A stretch of DNA of 64,000 bases, taken from Streptomyces sp. NRRL F-5135. GTDB lineage: Bacteria > Actinomycetota > Actinomycetes > Streptomycetales > Streptomycetaceae. Shown here piece after piece: positions 50,543 to 59,143 of the stretch; within the stretch, counting starts at the first letter, position 1, and every line of letters begins with the position of its first letter. The stretch is from NCBI RefSeq assembly GCF_000719775.1, contig NZ_JOHR01000014.1:186001-250000 (forward strand), written 5' to 3'. Below the pieces are notes generated by a model. The model was not told the origin of the DNA, ran no database searches, and saw only the letters and a program-made list of their open reading frames with translations. The position numbers and the translations under genes were made by a program.

Positions 50543-51073
50543 ATGAGCAACACTGTCACCACCTGGTACCTGGAACAGACCTCGCCCGGCGGTCTGCGCC
50601 CCGCCGCGCGGCCCGACGGCGAGGTGCGGATCGTCCGGGCCGAGGTGCCCTCGCCCGAGTTCAGCCGGTTCCTGTACACGGCCGTCGGCGCCGACGTCGG
50701 CTGGACCGACCGGCTGCCGCTGTCGGCCGAGCGGTGGCGGGACATCGTCTCCCGGCCGGGCACCGAGACGTGGGTGGCGTACGAGAAGGGCACTCCGGCC
50801 GGTTACCTCGAACTGGCGGGCGAGGACGACGGCACGGTGGAGATCGTGTACTTCGGCCTGCTCCCCTCCTTCCGCGGCCGCCGCATCGGCGGCCATCTGC
50901 TGTCGTACGGCGCGGCCCGCGCCTGGGACCTGGCCGGTCGGTGGCCGGGCAGGCTCCCGACGAAGCGGGTCTGGCTGCACACCTGCTCCAAGGACGGGCC
51001 GCACGCCATGGACAACTACCTGAGCCGGGGCTTCACGCTCTACGACACGAAGACCGAAGAGGAGGAGGCGTAG
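50543..51073 (+). CDS. GNAT-family N-acetyltransferase
   Basis: A 176-residue GNAT protein starting at ATG 50543. Acetyl-CoA-binding motif A appears as FGLLPSFRGRRIGGHLLSYG (R-G-R-R-I-G-G loop), and KDGPHAMDNYLSRGFTLYDT is motif B with the Tyr of the acyl-transfer site. The N-terminal ~60 residues (VTTWYLEQTSPGGLRPAARP) are family-specific and seen in conserved actinobacterial GNATs of unknown substrate. Monocistronic. Confidence 0.88.
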   Translation: MSNTVTTWYLEQTSPGGLRPAARPDGEVRIVRAEVPSPEFSRFLYTAVGADVGWTDRLPLSAERWRDIVSRPGTETWVAYEKGTPAGYLELAGEDDGTVEIVYFGLLPSFRGRRIGGHLLSYGAARAWDLAGRWPGRLPTKRVWLHTCSKDGPHAMDNYLSRGFTLYDTKTEEEEA

Positions 51074-51113
51074 CCCTCCCGGCCGCCAGGACTCCCCGGG
51101 CCGACGGAACCGT

Positions 51114-51136
51114 GTCCGGAGCCCTTCGGGCCGGAC
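51114..51136. terminator. Hairpin between convergent GNAT and amidohydrolase genes
   Basis: GTCCGG-A-GCC and GGC-CGGAC pair around a CTTCG loop with an unpaired base in the left arm (51114-51136). It is 28 bases from the amidohydrolase stop and 40 from the GNAT stop. Confidence 0.4.
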
Positions 51137-51164
51137 GGCCCCGAGCCGCGGCCCCGCACCCCAC

Positions 51165-54100
51165 TCAGGTGAGGAGCGGTTCCGCGCAGCAGCCCTCGGC
51201 ACGCAGCCGACGGCCCACGTCGAGCCAGTCGTCACGTTCCTGATGTTCCTGGTCGCGTTCCCGGTCGGCCGCCCGGCCGCGACCCGCCGCGCGGTCGGTG
51301 AAGGCCGCCACCAGGTCCTCCTGGCGGTGGACGACCCCGTCCCGCATCACCCAGGCCGTACGGACGAGATCGCCGAAGTCCTCGAACGGGTTGCCGTCGA
51401 CCACGGTCAGGTCGGCGAGCTTGCCCGGCTCCAGCGTCCCCAGGTCGTCGCCGACACCGAACACCTGGGCCGGGACCGCCGTCACCGTGCGCAGGGTTCG
51501 GGCCACCGACAGCTTGCCGATGTCGTGCAGCGCGCGCAGTGCCAGGTGCAGGTGGAGCCCGACGGGGACCAGCGGCGCGTCGGTGCCCAGGACGAGCGTG
51601 CCGCCCGCCGCGAGCAGGCCGCGGTAGAGGGCGGTCTCCTCCGCGAGGGCCGCCGCGACGGCCGGGGGCGGCGGGGCCGAGGCCGCGTCGCGCACGGCGG
51701 CCGTGTCCCAGGGCGGCATCAGCGTGGTCACCCTGGCGTCGTCGGCGAGCGCGGGATCGGCGCCCAGCAGGGAGAGCGCGGCGAACGGCGTCATGATGAG
51801 CCGGAAGTCACCGTCGCGGTAGGTCTCGTGCACGTCCTGGTAGGACTGTCCGGTGGGTGAGAGGGCGCGTCCGTACTCCGAGCGCTGGGTGGCCTGGAGG
51901 TGTGTGGTCAGGTCCTGGCCGGTATTGACGCCCGGTGACAGCAGGTGGCTCCCGCACGCGACGCCGAGTTCCTCGTGCGCGGTACGGGCCGCCTCCCGCA
52001 TGGTCCAGCCGGGCGCGCGCACGTACGTCTTGACGAAGTCGTAGTCGAGGGCGACCGCCCGGCGCAGGGTGCGCCGTACCCCGTCGCGGGTGCGGTGCGC
52101 CCGGCCCATGCTGTAGGCGACGCGGGCGCCGTCGGTCAGCTCGCCGGTCATCAGGAGCCGGGGCCCGGTCATCCGGCCGGCCGTCACGGACTCCCTGATC
52201 CGGACCGCCTCGTACGCGAAGCCGCCGAGGGAGACATGGGTGGTGATGCCGTAGGCGAGCATCAGGCTCGTCTGACGGCCGCCGTAGACGTCCTGGTAGG
52301 GATGGGTGTGGGAGTCCCACAGGCCGGGCAGGACGGTGGACCGGGACGCGTCGATCAGCCGCTCGCCCCGCCGCGCCGGTCCCGGCCGGTGGTCCTCCAC
52401 GGCCGCGATCCGGTTGCCTTCCAGGACGAGGTCGACGTCCTCGTGGACGGTTTCGCCGGTGCCGTCCCAGAGTCGGCCCGCGTGCACCCGGACCCGGGAC
52501 CGGGGCGCCGGCCGGCGGCCGTACTCCAGCGGTACGGGCACGGTGCGCCGCCCGGTGCCGTCCGCGCGGATCAGCCGGAGCTCGCCGCCGGACAGGTACA
52601 GCAGGGTGCGCGAGTCGCCGGACCAGGAGGGGTGGTCGGCCATCTCGTCGGTGACGCGGCGCGGCTCCCCGGCGGGCGCGCCGTCGGGCCGGACCGGCAG
52701 CACCCACAGGGCGGACTCCATGACGAAGGCCATCGACGTCCCGTCCGGGGACCAGACCGGGCCGCTGTTGCGGCGGTCGGACAGCGAGGCGTGCGGCTGG
52801 GGCTGGTACGCGCGCGACCGGCCGGTACGGGTGTCGACCACCCGGATGAGGTTGTAGCCCTCGCGGAAGCGCTGGTTGAGCCGGTTGCGGTCGCAGAAGG
52901 CGAGGTACCGTCCGTCGGGCGACCAGCTGGGCGCGCCCGGCAGGCCGTTGGCGCCGAGCGGGGTGACCAGTACCTTCTCCGCGCCGGTGGCGAGGTCGCG
53001 GACGAGGAGATCGCCGGTGGTGTCCTGGCAGGCGAGACGGCGGCCGTCCGGCGAGAGCACGGGGTTGGCGCGTCCGCCCGCCGACAGGACCTCCTCGGTG
53101 CCGTCGTCGAGCCGGTGCCTGCGCACGCCGATCAGGCTGTGGCCCTGGCCGAGGTCCTCGTAGGCGTAGAGCACGCTGCGCCCGTCCGGCGCCCAGGACG
53201 GCATCTGGACATAGCCGGCGGGGGCCGCCTGGCGCAGCTTGCGGGGGCGCCCGCCGAGCGGCATCACCCACAGCGCGTTGAGCGCGGCGAAGGCGACCGA
53301 CGTGCCGTCGGGCGAGAGTGCGGGCAGATGGATGCCGCGGACCGGGCGGGCCTCGGTCGAGTCGAAGTCGTGGCGCTTGCGCCGGTAGGCGGGCCGGGGC
53401 ACGTCCAGGGAGGCGGTGAAGGGGATCTCCCGCGCGGCGGACCAGCCCGCGGTCCCCGGGGCGGCCACCGGCGCGGCCACCTGGGCGGTCGCCGCCTGTC
53501 CCGTCGGGGTCATGGTCTCCTTCCCGGCCGCGGGCGCGGCGGTGTGTGACGCCCGGACGGGGCGTCGGACCCGTAGCCGCCCGTCGGCGACGTAGAACAG
53601 CTCGCCGTCGGCCGTCCAGGACGGTGGTGTCGGCGAGACCTCCTCGCCCTCGTCGGTCACCGGCTCGCCGTCCACCATGAGGACGCAGCTCGCCGCGGTG
53701 GTGCGCGGGGCGACATCGGGGAGCTGGACGTACGCCACGCGGCCGTCGGCGGCGATCGCGGGGCAGAGCAGCGCGCCCTCGGTCAGGGTCCGCTCCACGG
53801 TGACCGCGCCGCCGCGCGCGGGTACGGAGGCGAGGGTGCGGCCGCCCTGGCCGGTGGACCGTACGAACCAGACCGTCCGGCCGTCGGGGTGCCAGGCCGG
53901 GTCGTAGTCCTCGGTTCCCCGCGCCCCGGTGAGCCGGGTCAGCGCGCCGGACCGCACGTCGACCGTCCAGATGCCGTACGCGCTCCCCGCCACGGCGTCC
54001 CCGCCCCGTTCGGAGGCGAAGGCGAGCCGGGTGCCGTCCGGGGACCAGGTCACACCGCGGTCGTCCCACGGACCCGAGGTGAGCTGGCGCAGTCCGGAGC

Positions 54101-54518
54101 CGTCGGGCGCCATCGTCCACAGGTGGAATCCGCCGCCCTGGTAGGCGCAGACGGCGATCAGCCTCCTGTCCGGTGACCAGGCCACCCGGGCGGGTTCCAG
54201 ACCGGGCCGGGTCAGCGCGGTCGCGGCGCCGCCCTCGCGCGGCAGCGCCCAGAGCACTCCCTGGACCTCCAGGACCAGCCTCTCCCCGGCCGGGGACGCG
54301 GACACGGAGGCGTTGGTGCCGGCGGTGAAGGTGAGGGTGCGGGTTCCCGCCGGCGCGTCGAGGAGGGACGCGGCGGCGCGGGCCGGCCGGGGTAAGGCGG
54401 CGCTCGGGCCGCCGGGCAGCGCGAGCGCGGCGGCGCCCGCGCCGGTCACCCCCGCCTTGATGACGCCCCGCCGGGACATCCCGTCGCGTTCCGTGGTGAA
54501 GTCGTCGCGTTCAGCCAT
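51165..54518 (-). CDS. Secreted TolB-like beta-propeller/amidohydrolase fusion, Tat-exported
   Basis: A 1117-residue protein. The twin-arginine signal is SRRGVIKAGVTGAGAAALAL; ATG 54518 gives a 13-residue lead and ATG 54479 is an alternative start nearer the signal. Residues ~60-670 contain at least six repeats of the W-S-P-D-G type (VTWSPDGTRLAFASE, PSWSPDGRYLAFCD), a TolB/WD40-like propeller. Residues ~690-1080 form a metal-dependent amidohydrolase: LWDSHTHPY (HxH, near residue 735), TGELTDGARVAYS, and LGTDAPLVP with the conserved Asp. Likely an extracellular peptidase- or lactonase-type hydrolase; the substrate is unknown. Codon 42, in the signal peptide, is TTA (54393-54395). Confidence 0.83.
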   Translation of the reverse strand: MAERDDFTTERDGMSRRGVIKAGVTGAGAAALALPGGPSAALPRPARAAASLLDAPAGTRTLTFTAGTNASVSASPAGERLVLEVQGVLWALPREGGAATALTRPGLEPARVAWSPDRRLIAVCAYQGGGFHLWTMAPDGSGLRQLTSGPWDDRGVTWSPDGTRLAFASERGGDAVAGSAYGIWTVDVRSGALTRLTGARGTEDYDPAWHPDGRTVWFVRSTGQGGRTLASVPARGGAVTVERTLTEGALLCPAIAADGRVAYVQLPDVAPRTTAASCVLMVDGEPVTDEGEEVSPTPPSWTADGELFYVADGRLRVRRPVRASHTAAPAAGKETMTPTGQAATAQVAAPVAAPGTAGWSAAREIPFTASLDVPRPAYRRKRHDFDSTEARPVRGIHLPALSPDGTSVAFAALNALWVMPLGGRPRKLRQAAPAGYVQMPSWAPDGRSVLYAYEDLGQGHSLIGVRRHRLDDGTEEVLSAGGRANPVLSPDGRRLACQDTTGDLLVRDLATGAEKVLVTPLGANGLPGAPSWSPDGRYLAFCDRNRLNQRFREGYNLIRVVDTRTGRSRAYQPQPHASLSDRRNSGPVWSPDGTSMAFVMESALWVLPVRPDGAPAGEPRRVTDEMADHPSWSGDSRTLLYLSGGELRLIRADGTGRRTVPVPLEYGRRPAPRSRVRVHAGRLWDGTGETVHEDVDLVLEGNRIAAVEDHRPGPARRGERLIDASRSTVLPGLWDSHTHPYQDVYGGRQTSLMLAYGITTHVSLGGFAYEAVRIRESVTAGRMTGPRLLMTGELTDGARVAYSMGRAHRTRDGVRRTLRRAVALDYDFVKTYVRAPGWTMREAARTAHEELGVACGSHLLSPGVNTGQDLTTHLQATQRSEYGRALSPTGQSYQDVHETYRDGDFRLIMTPFAALSLLGADPALADDARVTTLMPPWDTAAVRDAASAPPPPAVAAALAEETALYRGLLAAGGTLVLGTDAPLVPVGLHLHLALRALHDIGKLSVARTLRTVTAVPAQVFGVGDDLGTLEPGKLADLTVVDGNPFEDFGDLVRTAWVMRDGVVHRQEDLVAAFTDRAAGRGRAADRERDQEHQERDDWLDVGRRLRAEGCCAEPLLT

Positions 54519-54674
54519 GGGGAAGAAGATAGGGGGGCGCTCTGGAAAGCTCCTATATTCCTGACGTCCTGACATCGCGAAATGACGAAACCGGGCGGGT
54601 CGGCCGGCCCGCTGGCGCGTGAAACCTCGACAGCCCGTGACGAGGGCCACAAATCCCGCATTGCAAGACGATGT

Positions 54675-54701
54675 AGTCCATATTCTGGATAGTAGTGGAC
54701 T
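54675..54701 (+). promoter_or_regulatory. Nested inverted repeat upstream of the sulfur operon
   Basis: AGTCCA (54675-54680) and TGGACT (54696-54701) form an outer inverted repeat; TCCA-TATTC-TGGA (54677-54689) is nested inside. It lies 31 bases before the leader-peptide ATG in a locally AT-rich stretch, the likely promoter/operator region of the sulfur assimilation operon. Confidence 0.45.
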
Positions 54702-54731
54702 GCCCCGAGATCCGCGTGACACGCTTTCGTC

Positions 54732-54815
54732 ATGTCCAGAGCTGGGATTGCCTTGGTGAGTCGACGCCACGTCGACCTCGGCCGTATGTCCAGCGCCATC
54801 TGTCCGGCGGGCTGA
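54732..54815 (+). CDS. 27-residue leader peptide of the sulfur assimilation operon
   Basis: ATG 54732 opens a short ORF, MSRAGIALVSRRHVDLGR... ending SSAICPAG, with one Cys near the end. I recognise it as the type of small leader peptide (RRHVDLxR core and C-terminal Cys) recurrent before sulfate-reduction genes in Streptomyces. No ribosome site is visible, which suits leaderless translation. A known mycobacterial parallel is cysteine-responsive attenuation by short upstream ORFs. It ends 140 bases before the sulfite reductase start. A regulatory role is inferred from this resemblance and position. Confidence 0.75.
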   Translation: MSRAGIALVSRRHVDLGRMSSAICPAG

Positions 54816-54955
54816 GAGTCCCAGCACCGCCGCGCTCCCCTGCTCTTTTCCCTGCTCTCCACCTCTTTCCGCTCATGATTCCGCGCACCGCCGCGCATCC
54901 GCGCGCGTGTGCGTTTCAGAGTGCCCTCCTGCATGTCTCGAAGGACGTAACCGTC

Positions 54956-56653
54956 ATGGCCGCCACCCCGGAAAAGCCGTCCACCCCCACGCCCCGCCGC
55001 AAAGTGAGCCGTCACCGCGGCGAGGGCCAGTGGGCCGTGGGGCACTTCACTCCGCTCAACGGCAATGAACAGTTCAAGAAGGACGACGACGGTCTCAATG
55101 TGCGGACACGCATCGAGACGATCTACTCCAAGGCGGGCTTCGACTCCATCGACCCCAACGACCTGCGCGGACGGATGCGCTGGTGGGGCCTGTACACGCA
55201 GCGCAAGCCCGGGATCGACGGTGGCAAGACCGCGGTCCTGGAGCCGGAGGAGCTGGACGACAAGTTCTTCATGCTGCGGGTGCGCGTCGACGGCGGCCGG
55301 CTGACCACGGAGCAGCTGCGCGTCATCGGCGAGATCTCGCAGGAGTTCGCGCGGGGCACCGCCGACATCACCGACCGGCAGAACGTCCAGTACCACTGGA
55401 TCCGGATCGAGGACGTGCCGGAGATCTGGCGGCGGCTGGAGGCCGTGGGCCTGTCCACCACCGAGGCGTGCGGTGACACCCCGCGCGTGATCCTCGGTTC
55501 CCCGGTGGCCGGGGTCGCCGAGGACGAGATCATCGACGGCACCCCGGCGATCGAGGAGATCCACCGCCGGATCATCGGCAGTCCCGAGTTCTCGAACCTG
55601 CCGCGCAAGTTCAAGAGTGCGATCTCCGGATCGCCGCTGCTGGACGTGGCGCACGAGATCAACGACGTCGCGTTCGTGGGGGTGCGCCACCCCGAGCACG
55701 GCCCCGGTTTCGACCTCTGGGTCGGTGGCGGACTGTCCACCAACCCCAAGATCGGGCAGCGTCTGGGGGCCTGGGTGCCGCTGGACGAGGTGCCCGATGT
55801 CTTCACCGGTGTCATCTCGATCTTCCGTGACTACGGCTACCGCCGGCTGCGCAACCGCGCCCGGCTGAAGTTCCTGCTCGCCGACTGGGGCCCGGAGAAG
55901 TTCCGGCGGGTCCTCGAGGACGAGTACCTGAAGCGCCCGCTGATCGACGGCCCCGCCCCGGAGCAGCCGGTGGAGCGCTGGCGCGACCACGTCGGCGTGC
56001 ACCGGCAGCGGGACGGCCGGTTCTACGTGGGCTTCGCCCCGCGCGTCGGCCGGGTGGACGGCGCGACCCTGGCGAAGATCGCCGAGCTGGCCGAGGAGCA
56101 CGGCTCGGGCCGGCTGCGTACCACGGCCGAGCAGAAGATGATCGTCCTCGATGTGGCGGAGGACCGGGTCGACTCGCTCGTGGCGGGGCTGGAGGCGCTG
56201 GACCTGCGGGTCACGCCGTCGCCGTTCCGGCGGGGCACGATGGCCTGCACCGGGATCGAGTTCTGCAAGCTGGCGATCGTGGAGACCAAGCAGCGCGGCT
56301 CGACGCTGATCGACGAACTGGAGCGCCGGATCCCCGACTTCGACGAGCCGATCACCATCAACATCAACGGCTGCCCCAACGCCTGCGCCCGTATCCAGGT
56401 GGCGGACATCGGTCTCAAGGGCCAGCTGATGATGAACTCCGCCGGCGAGCAGGTGGAGGGCTACCAGGTGCACCTGGGCGGCGCGCTGGGTCTCGAGGCC
56501 GGTTTCGGACGCAAGGTCCGCGGCCTGAAGGTCACCGCCGACGAACTGCCCGACTACATCGAGCGGGTGCTGGGCCGCTTCGGCAAGGAGCGCGAGGAGG
56601 GCGAGCGGTTCGCCGCCTGGGCGGCACGCGCTTCCGAGGAGGCCCTGTCGTGA
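54956..56653 (+). CDS. sir: Assimilatory sulfite reductase (siroheme, ferredoxin-type)
   Basis: A 565-residue nitrite/sulfite reductase-family protein reducing sulfite to sulfide with siroheme and a 4Fe-4S cluster. The cluster ligands are Cys431 and Cys437 (MACTGIEFCK) and Cys473 and Cys477 (NGCPNACAR). The two ferredoxin-like half domains are clear (DITDRQNVQYHWIRIEDVP in the first, GSGRLRTTAEQKMIVLDVAE in the second). Nitrite reductases of this group are near relatives, but the surrounding cys genes point to sulfite. ATG 54956 has GAAGGA about eleven bases upstream. Its stop overlaps the next gene (GTGA). Confidence 0.95.
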   Translation: MAATPEKPSTPTPRRKVSRHRGEGQWAVGHFTPLNGNEQFKKDDDGLNVRTRIETIYSKAGFDSIDPNDLRGRMRWWGLYTQRKPGIDGGKTAVLEPEELDDKFFMLRVRVDGGRLTTEQLRVIGEISQEFARGTADITDRQNVQYHWIRIEDVPEIWRRLEAVGLSTTEACGDTPRVILGSPVAGVAEDEIIDGTPAIEEIHRRIIGSPEFSNLPRKFKSAISGSPLLDVAHEINDVAFVGVRHPEHGPGFDLWVGGGLSTNPKIGQRLGAWVPLDEVPDVFTGVISIFRDYGYRRLRNRARLKFLLADWGPEKFRRVLEDEYLKRPLIDGPAPEQPVERWRDHVGVHRQRDGRFYVGFAPRVGRVDGATLAKIAELAEEHGSGRLRTTAEQKMIVLDVAEDRVDSLVAGLEALDLRVTPSPFRRGTMACTGIEFCKLAIVETKQRGSTLIDELERRIPDFDEPITININGCPNACARIQVADIGLKGQLMMNSAGEQVEGYQVHLGGALGLEAGFGRKVRGLKVTADELPDYIERVLGRFGKEREEGERFAAWAARASEEALS

Positions 56654-56826
56654 GTGAGCGCGCTGCTCCCTTCTACTGCCCCTACTGCGGCGACGAGGAC
56701 CTCCGGCCGGGCGAACAGGGCCGTGGCGCCTGGGAATGCGCGGGGTGCAACCGTGCCTTCACGTTGACGTTCCTCGGGCTCCTCACCCGCGGACTTCAGC
56801 GACCTGACGGAGGGGAAGAGACATGA
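56650..56826 (+). CDS. Small zinc-ribbon protein of the sulfur operon
   Basis: A 58-residue protein starting at GTG 56650 inside the sir stop and ending in an ATGA overlap with cysH. Two Cys-x-x-Cys pairs (YCPYCGDED, ECAGCNRAF) form a rubredoxin/zinc-ribbon knuckle. It is encoded at the same place in other Streptomyces sulfur operons (from memory). Its role is unknown; a metal or iron-sulfur handling accessory or an electron carrier to sulfite reductase is imaginable. Both overlaps suggest co-translation in fixed ratio with its neighbours. Confidence 0.8.
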   Translation: MSERAAPFYCPYCGDEDLRPGEQGRGAWECAGCNRAFTLTFLGLLTRGLQRPDGGEET

Positions 56827-57524
56827 CGGCACTGCCGGAAACCGACGATCCCCGGGCGCTCGCCGAGCGGATGGGCCGGGAGCTCGAGGAGGCCACGGCC
56901 CTGGAGATCCTCACCTGGGCCGCGGACACCTTCGGGAAACGATTCTGCGTCACCTCCTCCATGGAGGACGCGGTGGTCGCCCACCTCGCCTCCCGGGCCA
57001 TGCCCGGGGTCGACGTGGTCTTCCTCGACACCGGCTACCACTTCCCGGAGACCATCGGCACCCGCGACGCCGTGGACGCCGTGATGGACGTCCGTGTCAT
57101 CACGCTCACCCCGCGGCAGAGCGTCGCCGAACAGGACGCCGAGTACGGCCCCGAGCTGCACGACCGCGACCCCGACCTGTGCTGCGCCCTGCGCAAGGTC
57201 AAGCCTCTGGAAGAGGGCCTGACCCGGTACGCGGCGTACGCCACGGGCCTGCGCCGGGACGAGTCCCCGACCCGGGCGGACACCCCCGTCGTGGGCTGGG
57301 ACGAGCGGCGCGGCAAGGTCAAGGTCTCCCCCATCGCCCGGTGGACTCAGGACGACGTGGACGCCTACGTGGCCGAGCACGGTGTGCTGACCAATCCGCT
57401 GCTCGACGACGGCTACGCCTCGGTCGGCTGCGCTCCCTGCACCCGCCGGGTCCTGGCGGGCGAGGACGCCCGCGCCGGGCGCTGGGCGGGCCGGGCCAAG
57501 ACCGAGTGCGGGCTGCACGGATGA
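56823..57524 (+). CDS. cysH: APS-type adenylylsulfate reductase CysH
   Basis: A 233-residue reductase producing sulfite from adenylylsulfate with thioredoxin. The cysteine set of the iron-sulfur APS reductase type is complete: Cys120-Cys121 (DLCCALRK) and Cys203/Cys206 (GCAPCTRR) for the 4Fe-4S cluster, with Cys229 in the C-terminal ECGLH as catalytic residue. Strict PAPS reductases lack the CC...CxxC pattern. It starts at ATG 56823 overlapping the zinc-ribbon stop. A CysC kinase is nevertheless present downstream, so PAPS can also be made. Confidence 0.95.
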   Translation: MTALPETDDPRALAERMGRELEEATALEILTWAADTFGKRFCVTSSMEDAVVAHLASRAMPGVDVVFLDTGYHFPETIGTRDAVDAVMDVRVITLTPRQSVAEQDAEYGPELHDRDPDLCCALRKVKPLEEGLTRYAAYATGLRRDESPTRADTPVVGWDERRGKVKVSPIARWTQDDVDAYVAEHGVLTNPLLDDGYASVGCAPCTRRVLAGEDARAGRWAGRAKTECGLHG

Positions 57525-57619
57525 CGGCGGACCGGCTGTCGGCCGCCCGTCCGGCACCCGACGGCCGGCGGACGGTCGGCCGACGGGCGATCAGGAACGG
57601 GACCAGGAGGAACGGTTGA
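57521..57619 (+). CDS. 32-residue micro-ORF bridging cysH and cysC
   Basis: ATG 57521 overlaps the cysH stop (ATGA) and the ORF ends in TGA 57617-57619, which overlaps the TTG start of cysC (TTGA). The peptide is basic and low-complexity (RR and RNG repeats), with no domain. As at 21171-21287, the function may lie in passing ribosomes to the next gene; the product may be irrelevant. Confidence 0.35.
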   Translation: MTADRLSAARPAPDGRRTVGRRAIRNGTRRNG

Positions 57620-58170
57620 GCACGACTGACGTGACGGAGCTGGGCGCCACGGTCTGGCTCACCGGGCTGCCCAGCGCGGGCAAGACGACCATCGCGGGCG
57701 AGCTGGCCGGCCGGCTCCGCGCCGACGGACACCGGGTGGAGGTGCTCGACGGCGACGAGATCCGCGCGTTCCTCTCCGCCGGCCTCGGCTTCGGCCGCGC
57801 CGACCGGGACACCAACGTGCAGCGCGTCGGCTTCGTCGCCGAGCTGCTCGCGGCCAACGGCGTCAAGGCGCTGGTGCCGGTGATCGCGCCGTACGCGGAC
57901 AGCAGGGAAGCCGTGCGCAAGCGCCACCAGGAGAAGGGCACCGGCTATCTGGAGGTGCACGTGGCCACGCCCGTCGAGGTGTGCTCCGTACGGGACGTGA
58001 AGGGGCTGTACGCGAAGCAGGCCGCGGGCGAGCTGACCGGGCTCACCGGGGTGGACGACCCGTACGAGGAGCCGGACTCCCCCGACCTGCGGATCGAGTC
58101 GCACACCCAGACCGTCCAGGAGTCCGCCGCCGCACTCCACGCACTGCTCATCGAAAGGGGTCTCGCGTGA
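57616..58170 (+). CDS. cysC: Adenylylsulfate kinase CysC
   Basis: A 184-residue kinase phosphorylating APS to PAPS. The P-loop GLPSAGKTT is at residues 17-25, with LDGDEIRAFLSAGLGF, DRDTNVQRVGFVAEL and VHVATPVEVCSVRDVKGLY as further signatures. The start is the unusual TTG 57616, fixed by a perfect AGGAGG (57605-57610) at five bases. Its stop overlaps the cysD start (GTGA). Confidence 0.94.
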   Translation: MSTTDVTELGATVWLTGLPSAGKTTIAGELAGRLRADGHRVEVLDGDEIRAFLSAGLGFGRADRDTNVQRVGFVAELLAANGVKALVPVIAPYADSREAVRKRHQEKGTGYLEVHVATPVEVCSVRDVKGLYAKQAAGELTGLTGVDDPYEEPDSPDLRIESHTQTVQESAAALHALLIERGLA

Positions 58171-59141
58171 CCACGACCGTCACCACCGTCACCGGCGGCG
58201 CCGACGGCACCAGGAACGCCGGGAGCGCCGGGGACGCGTCCGCGCCCTGGGCGCTGACCCACCTGGACGCGCTGGAGTCCGAGGCCGTGCACATCTTCCG
58301 CGAGGTGGCGGGCGAGTTCGAGCGGCCGGTGATCCTCTTCTCCGGCGGCAAGGACTCCATCGTCATGCTGCACCTGGCGCTGAAGGCGTTCGCGCCCGCG
58401 CCGGTGCCGTTCTCGCTGCTGCACGTGGACACCGGACACAACTTCCCCGAGGTGATCGAGTACCGCGACCGCACCGTGGCCGAGCACGGCCTGCGGCTGC
58501 ACGTCGCGTCCGTCCAGGAGTACATCGACGCGGGGAAGCTGCGCGAGCGCCCCGACGGCACCCGTAACCCGCTGCAGACGGTTCCGCTGACCGAGAAGAT
58601 CCAGGCCGAGCGGTTCGACGCGGTCTTCGGCGGCGGCCGGCGCGACGAGGAGAAGGCGCGCGCCAAGGAGCGGGTGTTCTCGCTGCGGGACGAGTTCTCG
58701 CAGTGGGACCCGCGCCGGCAGCGGCCCGAGCTGTGGCAGCTCTACAACGGCCGGCACGCCCCCGGCGAGCACGTCCGGGTCTTCCCGCTCTCCAACTGGA
58801 CCGAGCTGGACGTGTGGCAGTACATCGCCCGCGAGGGGATCACCCTGCCGGAGATCTACTTCGCGCACGAGCGCGCGGTGTTCCGCCGGAACGGGATGTG
58901 GCTGACGGCCGGCGACTGGGGCGGGCCGAAGGATTCCGAGCCCGTGGAGCGGCGCCTGGTCCGCTACCGCACGGTCGGCGACATGTCCTGCACGGGCGCC
59001 GTGGACTCCGACGCCACCACACTCGACGCGGTGATCACCGAGATCGCCGCCTCCCGGCTGACGGAGCGGGGCGCGACCCGCGCGGACGACAAGCTGTCCG
59101 AGGCCGCGATGGAAGACCGCAAGCGCGAGGGGTACTTCTAG
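58167..59141 (+). CDS. cysD: Sulfate adenylyltransferase small subunit CysD
   Basis: A 324-residue ATP-sulfurylase subunit. The PP-loop motif is ILFSGGKDSIVMLHLALKAF; other hallmarks are LLHVDTGHNFPEVIEYRD, FGGGRRDEEKARAKERVFS and FPLSNWTELDVWQYI. The first ~27 residues are Thr/Ala/Gly-rich. GTG 58167 overlaps the cysC stop and has AAAGGGG upstream. It combines with CysN to make adenylylsulfate. Confidence 0.96.
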   Translation: MTTTVTTVTGGADGTRNAGSAGDASAPWALTHLDALESEAVHIFREVAGEFERPVILFSGGKDSIVMLHLALKAFAPAPVPFSLLHVDTGHNFPEVIEYRDRTVAEHGLRLHVASVQEYIDAGKLRERPDGTRNPLQTVPLTEKIQAERFDAVFGGGRRDEEKARAKERVFSLRDEFSQWDPRRQRPELWQLYNGRHAPGEHVRVFPLSNWTELDVWQYIAREGITLPEIYFAHERAVFRRNGMWLTAGDWGGPKDSEPVERRLVRYRTVGDMSCTGAVDSDATTLDAVITEIAASRLTERGATRADDKLSEAAMEDRKREGYF

Positions 59142-59143
59142 CC

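Noticed and set aside
54695..54955. In-frame extension of sulfite reductase through the leader region
   Set aside because: The leader peptide is in another frame and has a recognisable family pattern; ATG 54956 gives the normal N-terminus.
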